This document shows, piece by piece, positions 1-4,331 of a stretch of 6,155 nucleotides of DNA. The stretch is from positions 798-6,952 of the forward strand of contig MFXB01000005.1 in assembly GCA_001787475.1 (NCBI GenBank), read 5' to 3'. Position numbers and translations under genes: made by a program. This stretch comes from Candidatus Peregrinibacteria bacterium RIFCSPLOWO2_01_FULL_48_20 (GTDB taxonomy: Bacteria > Patescibacteriota > Gracilibacteria > UBA1369 > 2-02-FULL-48-14). A model generated the notes under the pieces. The model saw only the letters and a list, made by a program, of their open reading frames with translations, searched no databases and was not told the DNA's origin. The number at the start of each line of letters is the position of its first letter. Position 1 is the stretch's first letter.

Positions 1-437
1 GGGATGCCTTTGAAGTCATCCAAAGGAACATCGGCAACCGATTCGTCCCACATGATTTGTCCATTTTCGTCTTCAGTAACTGTGGGTTTACCTCCACGGG
101 CAATGAGGTCACCAAGGATCTGAACCGCCTCTTGGTCCGCTTCCAGGCTGGCCTGAACCGTTTCCCAGGAAAGACCGTGGCGGAGCTTTGGCGCGGTTTC
201 GTCGAAGGTGGCTTTGAGTGTGATGAGGGTTTGTTTTTCAGGAGAAAGCTTCGCTTTAGGAGATTCCGGAGTTACGGGCAATTGAGCGCCGACTTTCTCA
301 TTAACCAGGTCTCGAAGACAGTTTATTTCTTCCTCCCCAAATTGATCCAATTGAGGTTTTGGCTTGGCTAACTCAGCCTTCACTCGGTCGAGGACCTCTG
401 GGTTTATTTGTCCGGTTTTTAGTACTCGTTCTGGCAT
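1..437 (-). CDS. DUF4256-like protein, N-terminal part (runs off left edge)
   Basis: An open minus-strand frame runs from ATG at 437 to the window edge: 145 full codons with no stop, so the C-terminus is missing. The product starts MPERVLKTGQINPEVLDRVK and is hydrophilic, with no signal peptide or membrane segment. From about residue 66 it reads like the DUF4256 family as I remember it: a 'TLKATFDE' helix, then 'LSWETVQASLEA', then a 'GGKPTV..DE.G' turn leading to a strand and a Ser/Asp-rich segment. Residues 1-60 are a variable leader. DUF4256 has no established biochemical function that I know of. The gene is divergent from the toxin-antitoxin operon and has its own promoter upstream. An in-frame GTG nine codons earlier (464) is a less likely start because it lies upstream of the predicted transcription start. 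Confidence is high that it is a gene and moderate for the family. Confidence 0.68.
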   Translation of the reverse strand, partial: MPERVLKTGQINPEVLDRVKAELAKPKPQLDQFGEEEINCLRDLVNEKVGAQLPVTPESPKAKLSPEKQTLITLKATFDETAPKLRHGLSWETVQASLEADQEAVQILGDLIARGGKPTVTEDENGQIMWDESVADVPLDDFKGI

Positions 438-464
438 AAATGTAGGTCTTAAAATTAAGCTCAC

Positions 465-492
465 ATTCTACACTAACTCAGTTTTTCGTCAA
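465..492 (-). promoter_or_regulatory. Sigma-70-type promoter for the DUF4256-like gene
   Basis: On the minus strand, TTGACG (487-492) is followed by a 16-bp spacer and TAGAAT (465-470), a 5/6 match to each consensus hexamer. Transcription would start near 458, giving a leader of about 21 nt before the ATG at 437. No clear Shine-Dalgarno sequence is visible in that leader. Confidence 0.5.
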
Positions 493-504
493 GTCCGTCT
501 AAAA

Positions 505-524
505 TGTACAGAACTTTGTACAAA
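505..524. promoter_or_regulatory. Candidate YefM-type operator: two TGTACA sites
   Basis: TGTACA occurs at 505-510 and 517-522, separated by six bases (centres 12 bp apart). The second copy sits inside a perfect 10-bp palindrome, TTTGTACAAA (515-524). The E. coli YefM-YoeB complex is known to bind paired TGTACA cores at this same 12-bp spacing, and the first gene downstream encodes a Phd/YefM-type antitoxin. The pair lies between the -35 boxes of two divergent promoters, four bases from the toxin-antitoxin -35, so bound antitoxin or antitoxin-toxin complex would be well placed to repress its own operon and perhaps the DUF4256-like gene. The motif and spacing are seen directly; binding is inferred. 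Confidence 0.65.
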
Positions 525-527
525 ATA

Positions 528-556
528 TTGACTTTAAATTCCAAGAAGTGTAGCAT
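528..556 (+). promoter_or_regulatory. Promoter of the toxin-antitoxin operon, predicted leaderless
   Basis: TTGACT (528-533) and TAGCAT (551-556) are separated by 17 bp. The -10 matches only 4/6 of consensus, which suits a tightly regulated operon. The -10 ends six bases before the ATG at 563, so transcription should begin at or within a base or two of the start codon. No Shine-Dalgarno sequence precedes that ATG at the usual distance. Confidence 0.5.
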
Positions 557-565
557 GAATTCATG
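554..565. promoter_or_regulatory. 12-bp palindrome over the antitoxin start codon
   Basis: CATGAATTCATG is a perfect 12-bp inverted repeat covering the 3' end of the -10 box, the predicted transcription start and the ATG at 563. Its position would suit a second repressor contact site, but its core differs from TGTACA and a palindrome of this length can occur by chance. Confidence 0.3.
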
Positions 566-844
566 AGCCTACTCATTTCAAGCGACAAACTCATTTCATC
601 CTCTGACGCACGTAAAAGCTTCGGAAAGCTTTTGAAAACAGTAGCGAAAGAAGGCTACTACGTCATTTTGGAGAATGGAAAAATTCGCGCATTCTTGGTG
701 AATCCGGAGCTTTTAAAAGATGAGAACTTATTCCCTTCCGGGAAAGAACTCCGCAAATGGGGCAGATACACCGACGAGATATCGGAAGCCCTTGAAGATA
801 TAGAAAAATTGGACCCTAGTGACTTACCCGACTTACTCAAATAA
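563..844 (+). CDS. Type II antitoxin, Phd/YefM family
   Basis: This 93-residue protein should bind and neutralise the toxin encoded next to it and repress its own operon. Residues 11-48 carry the Phd/YefM fold signature: 'ISSSDARKSFGKLL' (helix 1, with Arg17 aligning to the operator-contacting arginine of the 'SEAR' motif in E. coli YefM), then 'VILENGKIRAFLVNPE' (the beta strands and 'NG' turn). Residues 49-93 are acidic and helical, the usual toxin-binding tail of this family, which is often disordered when free. Length is typical (80-95 residues). ATG 563 is the only methionine in the protein, and the start fits the leaderless promoter. The TAA stop is directly followed by the toxin ATG, implying coupled translation. 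A paired TGTACA operator lies upstream. The family call is firm; partner binding is inferred from context. Confidence 0.88.
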   Translation: MSLLISSDKLISSSDARKSFGKLLKTVAKEGYYVILENGKIRAFLVNPELLKDENLFPSGKELRKWGRYTDEISEALEDIEKLDPSDLPDLLK

Positions 845-1222
845 ATGGTTTTACTCGACAGTGATATCCTCATTGATTACTTAAGGCGCTATCCGCCCGC
901 TTTAGCTTTTTTCAAAGATCTAGATTTGAAAGAGGCCGCCATTTCCACCATTACACACATGGAACTCATTAGAGGATGTAAAAAGAAAGTTCACGCTCAA
1001 ACGGTGGATAAACTGGTTAAAAATTTCAAATCCATCGCAATTACTCCGGCGATTTCCCAGAAAACCATAAAGATTTATAGAAACCACAAGTGGCAGACTC
1101 ACCTGGAAATTGGCGACGCCTTCATTGCCGCAACCGCTCTGACCAATAAAGTAACGCTACTCACAAGAAACTTGAAACATTTTCAAGCCTTGGAAGGTCT
1201 CAGCTTGGTGAAGCCATATTAA
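845..1222 (+). CDS. vapC: PIN-domain RNase toxin, VapC family
   Basis: This 125-residue protein is a single PIN domain, expected to be a Mg2+-dependent endoribonuclease that cleaves tRNA, rRNA or mRNA when freed from its antitoxin. Visible PIN motifs are 'VLLDSDILIDYL' with the first catalytic Asp (D5), 'THMELIRG' with E40, 'IGDAFIAATAL' with D91, and 'LLTRNLKHFQALEGLSLV' as the terminal motif. In many VapC proteins that last motif is TxNxxDF with a fourth acid; here His112 takes that place (T107-R-N-L-K-H-F113), a substitution seen in part of the family. The length is normal for VapC. The ATG follows the antitoxin stop with no gap and lacks its own Shine-Dalgarno sequence, so translation probably depends on the antitoxin gene. 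Four of its five arginines use AGA/AGG, unlike the flanking lepA. The RNA target cannot be told from sequence. Confidence 0.9.
   Translation: MVLLDSDILIDYLRRYPPALAFFKDLDLKEAAISTITHMELIRGCKKKVHAQTVDKLVKNFKSIAITPAISQKTIKIYRNHKWQTHLEIGDAFIAATALTNKVTLLTRNLKHFQALEGLSLVKPY
1165..1187 (-). terminator. Possible weak terminator for lepA inside the toxin gene
   Basis: Read on the minus strand, CTTGAAA-ATG-TTTCAAG (1171-1187) forms a 7-bp stem with a 3-nt loop and is followed by TTTCTT. It lies 35 bases past the lepA stop, inside the toxin coding sequence. The stem has only two G/C pairs, so it is weak, and it may simply be coding sequence. Confidence 0.28.
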
Positions 1223-3031
1223 TTAATCGTTCTTCTTCAGAACGGCAAGAAAGGCTTTTTGCGGAACTTCCACTTTCCCGAACATTTTCATGCGTTTTTT
1301 TCCTTTTTTCTGCTTGTCGAGCAGCTTATTTTTACGGGACACATCGCCTCCGTAGAGGTAACCCGTCACATCTTTGCGGAACGAACCGATGGTCTCGCGC
1401 GCGATGATTTTTCCGCCAATGGCGGCTTGCAAAGGAATTTCAAATTGCGCTTTCGGAATGATTTCCTTGAGACGTTTGCACACCACTCCGCCGTGATAAT
1501 GCGCTTCGCTGCGATGGATGATGATGGAAAGCGCGTCGATGCGTTCGTGATGCACCAAAATATCCAACCTAACCAAATCGCCGACGCGAAATTCCAAAAA
1601 TTCATAACTCATGGAAGCGTATCCGGAGGAAATCGATTTCAGTTCGTCGTAAAAATCCACCACAATGGAAGCGAGCGGAATTTCGTAAATAACGTTCACA
1701 CGTTGCTCATCCAAATATTGAACGTTTTTTGAAAGGCCGCGACGTTCATTGAGCAATTTCATCACCGCACCGATGTATTCTTTGGGTACCAAAATTTCCA
1801 CTTTCATCCACGGTTCGCGAATTTCCTGCACATAGTTGGGCTCCGGCAGTTCGGAAGGATTTGAAATACGCAGCTCCGTGCCGTCCGATTGCAAAACTTC
1901 GTAGGAAACGCTGGGCGCCGTCACAATCAAATCCAAATTGTATTCGCGTTCGAGCCGTTCTTGCACAATGTCCAAATGCAGCAGTCCCAAAAATCCGCAA
2001 CGGAAACCATGCCCGAGCGCGCCGGAATGTTCGGGCTCAAACGTGAGCGCGCTGTCGTTCAAACTGAATTTTTCCAAAGCGTCGCGCAACAAAGGATAGT
2101 CCTCCCCCTCGGTACAAAAAATTCCGGCATAAACAAAGGGGGTCACGCGTTTGTACCCCGGCAAAGGAGTGCCATCCGACTCCTTCACATTCACGCCTTC
2201 CTTACGCCAAATGGTGTCTCCAACGCGGGAATCGGCCACCGATTTCATGCCCGTCACAATGTAACCCACTTCTCCGGAATCGAGCCCGTCCAGCGCCTTG
2301 TATTTCGGTTTGAAACAACCCACTTCAATTATGTCCGTGACCGCCTTCGTGTTCAAAAATTTAATTTTCTGACCGCGCTCCAAGTGCCCTTGCATAAGTC
2401 TCACATAGGCCACAATGCCTTTATAAGGATCGTAAACGGAATCAAAAATGAGCGCTTTGGTTTCATCATCATCCACTATTTTTGGCGGAGGCACCTTTTC
2501 AATCACGCGCTCCAAAACTTTCTCCACGTTCGTGCCTTCTTTGGCCGAAATACAAATGATTTCATCGCGCGAAATTCCCAGCGCATTTTCAATTTCAATG
2601 GCTCGCCTTTCGGGTTCCGCCGCCGGTAAATCGATTTTATTGAGGACCGGAATAATCGTTAGATTGTTCTCGAGCGCCATGTAGCAATTCGCCAAGGTCT
2701 GCGCTTGAATGCCTTGGCTGGCGTCCACCACCAAAATCGCCCCCTCGCACGCCGCCAAACTGCGAGAAACTTCGTAGGAAAAATCCACGTGTCCGGGCGT
2801 ATCGATCAAATTGAGCTGATATTTTTTCCCGCCATGATTCCAGTCCATGCGCACCGGCTGCAATTTGATGGTGATTCCCCGTTCTTGTTCAATATCCATG
2901 GTATCGAGCATTTGCCCGTGCTTCATTTCGCGGCTGCTCAAAGTTCCAGTGACTTCCAGAAAACGATCCGCCAAAGTGGACTTTCCGTGATCAATATGCG
3001 CAATGATGCAAAAATTCCGTATGTTTTTCAT
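1223..3031 (-). CDS. lepA: Elongation factor 4 (LepA), ribosome-bound GTPase
   Basis: This 602-residue protein is full length (E. coli LepA is about 599). LepA binds the ribosome and hydrolyses GTP; proposed roles are back-translocation of stalled ribosomes and support of initiation or 30S assembly. All GTPase motifs are intact: G1 AHIDHGKST (11-19), G2 'ERGITI' (50-55), G3 DTPGH (77-81, with the catalytic His81), G4 NKID (131-134) and G5 SAK (162-164). EF-G-like domains II, III and V follow, then the LepA-specific C-terminal domain with 'YGGDVSRKNKLL' and a Lys-rich 'KQKKGKKRMK' stretch that contacts tRNA in the ribosome. The start ATG fits the family N-terminus 'MKNIRNFCIIAHIDHGKS'. No Shine-Dalgarno sequence is seen; the upstream extended -10 box puts the transcription start within a few bases of the ATG. 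The stop codon directly abuts the toxin stop from the other strand. Confidence 0.98.
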   Translation of the reverse strand: MKNIRNFCIIAHIDHGKSTLADRFLEVTGTLSSREMKHGQMLDTMDIEQERGITIKLQPVRMDWNHGGKKYQLNLIDTPGHVDFSYEVSRSLAACEGAILVVDASQGIQAQTLANCYMALENNLTIIPVLNKIDLPAAEPERRAIEIENALGISRDEIICISAKEGTNVEKVLERVIEKVPPPKIVDDDETKALIFDSVYDPYKGIVAYVRLMQGHLERGQKIKFLNTKAVTDIIEVGCFKPKYKALDGLDSGEVGYIVTGMKSVADSRVGDTIWRKEGVNVKESDGTPLPGYKRVTPFVYAGIFCTEGEDYPLLRDALEKFSLNDSALTFEPEHSGALGHGFRCGFLGLLHLDIVQERLEREYNLDLIVTAPSVSYEVLQSDGTELRISNPSELPEPNYVQEIREPWMKVEILVPKEYIGAVMKLLNERRGLSKNVQYLDEQRVNVIYEIPLASIVVDFYDELKSISSGYASMSYEFLEFRVGDLVRLDILVHHERIDALSIIIHRSEAHYHGGVVCKRLKEIIPKAQFEIPLQAAIGGKIIARETIGSFRKDVTGYLYGGDVSRKNKLLDKQKKGKKRMKMFGKVEVPQKAFLAVLKKND

Positions 3032-3039
3032 GCGGAGCT

Positions 3040-3048
3040 AAGATACCA
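3040..3048 (-). promoter_or_regulatory. Putative extended -10 promoter of lepA
   Basis: On the minus strand TGG-TATCTT (3040-3048) is an extended -10 element (TGn plus a 4/6 hexamer). No good -35 is present at 17 bp, only a T-tract. The -10 ends eight bases before the lepA ATG, implying a leader of zero to a few nucleotides. Confidence 0.38.
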
Positions 3049-3059
3049 GGTTTACCGCC

Positions 3060-3088
3060 TTGAAAAAAGGCTCGTTTTAAGGTATAAT
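3060..3088 (+). promoter_or_regulatory. Strong promoter of the PrgI-TraC pair, predicted leaderless
   Basis: TTGAAA (3060-3065), a 17-bp spacer and a perfect TATAAT (3083-3088) make a near-consensus sigma-70 promoter. The -10 ends six bases before the ATG at 3095, so transcription should start at or next to the start codon. It lies back to back with the lepA promoter in a 63-bp intergenic region. Confidence 0.72.
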
Positions 3089-3094
3089 AACTTG

Positions 3095-3553
3095 ATGCAA
3101 TACAAAATCCCTCAAAACGTTCAGATTGAAGATAAAATCGTGGGTCCGCTCACACTGAAACAGCTCATCACGCTGGGAGTGGGAGGCGGAATCACATATG
3201 GAATTTATGTCACACTCGCTCGTAACTTTTTTATTGAAACTTGGTTGATTCCGACCTTGATCCCGGGCATTTTGACCCTGCTCGTCACTTTTGTGAAAAT
3301 CAACGGCATCCCTTTTGGAAAGTGGGTATTTCTGATGATTGAATTTATGTGGAAACCAAAAATCCGCACCTTTGTGATGGGCGGAGGCGACCTTTACATG
3401 GCCACCTTATTTGCTGAAAAAACAAAAAAAGCGCAAACTGCGAATGACGCCGATAACAAAGCGGAGCGCGACCGCGAACGCCTCAAAAATATCGGAGAAA
3501 TCACCAAAATGTTGGATACCGTACAGAGCAAACCTCAAGTAAATCCTTTATGA
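3095..3553 (+). CDS. PrgI-family membrane protein of a type IV secretion-like system
   Basis: This 152-residue protein resembles the PrgI family, small two-helix membrane proteins of conjugation (type IV secretion) systems, usually encoded just before a VirB4-type ATPase; they correspond roughly to VirB3. Visible features are the family-like N-terminus 'MQYKIPQNVQIEDKIVGPLT', hydrophobic helix 1 (about residues 23-42), helix 2 (about 50-68), 'INGIPFGKWVFLMIEFMWKPK' where the family has an amphipathic 'F..KPK' segment, and a charged coiled-coil-like C-terminal tail (106-142). The frame is open back to 2705, but that extension lies antisense to lepA. ATG 3095 gives the correct family start and sits seven bases after a perfect TATAAT. 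Its TGA overlaps the next start as ATGA, indicating coupled translation. The function in the organism is unknown; DNA uptake, conjugation or another envelope export role are all possible. Confidence 0.85.
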   Translation: MQYKIPQNVQIEDKIVGPLTLKQLITLGVGGGITYGIYVTLARNFFIETWLIPTLIPGILTLLVTFVKINGIPFGKWVFLMIEFMWKPKIRTFVMGGGDLYMATLFAEKTKKAQTANDADNKAERDRERLKNIGEITKMLDTVQSKPQVNPL

Positions 3554-4278
3554 GCGATCCCAAATTTCAAAATTCGGTAAAGGGAGGCAAAAAAGATCCC
3601 AAGCAAAGCACGCAAATGCACCTCAAAATTGCGGAAATTCACGATGATACCGTCATCTTGAAAAACGGAGGCCTTCGCAGCGTTTTAAAAACGTCCAGCG
3701 TGAACCTCAACTTGAAATCGGAGGAAGAACAAAACGCCGTGATTTATTCGTACCAAAACTTCCTCAACATGCTTGAATTCCCCATCCAAATTGTGGTTCG
3801 AAGCAAAAAACTCGACCTTGAAAACTACATCGAAAAACTTAAAAAAATCGGCGTAAAACAAAGCAATCCTCTCCTTCAAAAGCAAACCTTCGAATACATC
3901 GAGTACATCAGTCGTTTGGTGGAGTACGCGGACATCATGGAAAAGCAATTTTACGTGGTTATTCCGCACGATCCTTTCGGTCAAGAGCGGAAAGGCTTTC
4001 TGGCCTCCTTTTTGGAAAATATTTTCCCTCAAGACACGGTCACCAAAGTGAACGAACGCCACCGCCAGTTTGAGGAACTCAAAAAGCGTCTTGTCCAACG
4101 TGTGAACACGGTAAAATCCGGCCTCGAAGGCTGTGGACTCAAGGTTCAAGAGCTGAATACCCAAGAACTCATTGAGCTCTACTACGAAACCTACAATCCG
4201 CTCACCTCACGCAGCCAACGCTTCGAACCGGAACAAGAATTAGCTTTGGAGCAAGACGAAAGCAAAGAGGCCGCTTGA
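3550..4278 (+). CDS. TraC-like protein, stand-alone VirB4 N-terminal domain
   Basis: This 242-residue protein resembles the N-terminal, non-ATPase domain of TraC/VirB4 conjugation ATPases. Supporting motifs are 'HLKIAEIHDDTVILKNGGLRSVL' (24-46), 'NLKSEEEQNAVIYSYQNFLNML' then 'FPIQIVVRSKKLDL' (54-90), an interrupted helical region to about 190, and 'LNTQELIELYYETYNP' (202-217), the usual end of that domain just before the ATPase core. There is no Walker A or B motif, no membrane segment and no signal peptide, so it is probably cytoplasmic and membrane-associated through partners. It starts inside the upstream stop (ATGA) without its own Shine-Dalgarno sequence, so it is translationally coupled to the PrgI-like gene. 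In related genomes a separate VirB4 ATPase often follows; here the next gene is an HD protein. All ten arginines use CGN codons. The family call is good; the role is inferred. Confidence 0.8.
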   Translation: MSDPKFQNSVKGGKKDPKQSTQMHLKIAEIHDDTVILKNGGLRSVLKTSSVNLNLKSEEEQNAVIYSYQNFLNMLEFPIQIVVRSKKLDLENYIEKLKKIGVKQSNPLLQKQTFEYIEYISRLVEYADIMEKQFYVVIPHDPFGQERKGFLASFLENIFPQDTVTKVNERHRQFEELKKRLVQRVNTVKSGLEGCGLKVQELNTQELIELYYETYNPLTSRSQRFEPEQELALEQDESKEAA

Positions 4279-4320
4279 CGCTCACCACGAATAGGCGTTC
4301 ACTAAGCTCTTAAGCTGATT

Positions 4321-4325
4321 AAGGG
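4321..4325 (+). promoter_or_regulatory. Shine-Dalgarno-like AAGGG before the HD gene
   Basis: AAGGG ends six bases before ATG 4332, the only start in the window with a recognisable ribosome-binding site at normal spacing. It supports this start for the 470-residue protein. No convincing promoter is seen in the 53-bp gap: a TTGACG at 4275-4280 has no matching -10, so transcription may read through from the PrgI-TraC pair. Confidence 0.4.
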
Positions 4326-4331
4326 CATATT

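Noticed and set aside
57..371. Plus-strand open frame of 104 codons
   Set aside because: It lies antisense to the DUF4256-like gene, whose protein is family-like and has a promoter; the plus-strand product looks like no protein family and is Arg/Phe-rich.
555..569. ATG at 555 as the antitoxin start
   Set aside because: It is out of frame and meets TGA three codons later (564-566).
1245..1262. Hairpin GCAAGAA/TTTTTGC as terminator of the toxin transcript
   Set aside because: The stem contains a G-T pair and is A/T-rich, and no T-run follows it; it lies in the conserved lepA C-terminus.
1259..2684. Several plus-strand open frames opposite lepA (1259-1732, 1861-2046, 1889-2629, 2448-2684)
   Set aside because: Shadows of the lepA codon pattern; products lack family features and no promoter or ribosome-binding site is seen.
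2705..3094. N-terminal extension of the PrgI-like gene to 2705
   Set aside because: These 130 codons are antisense to the start of lepA; the true start at 3095 has the PrgI family N-terminus and a promoter just upstream.
3551..3553. Alternative genetic code with TGA as glycine
   Set aside because: TGA ends both the PrgI-like (3551-3553) and TraC-like (4276-4278) proteins at family-appropriate places.
4275..4316. TTGACG as a -35 box, a small ACGC/GCGT inverted repeat and a TAAGCT direct repeat in the 53-bp gap before the HD gene
   Set aside because: No -10 at proper spacing, 4-bp stem only, and repeats too short to exceed chance.
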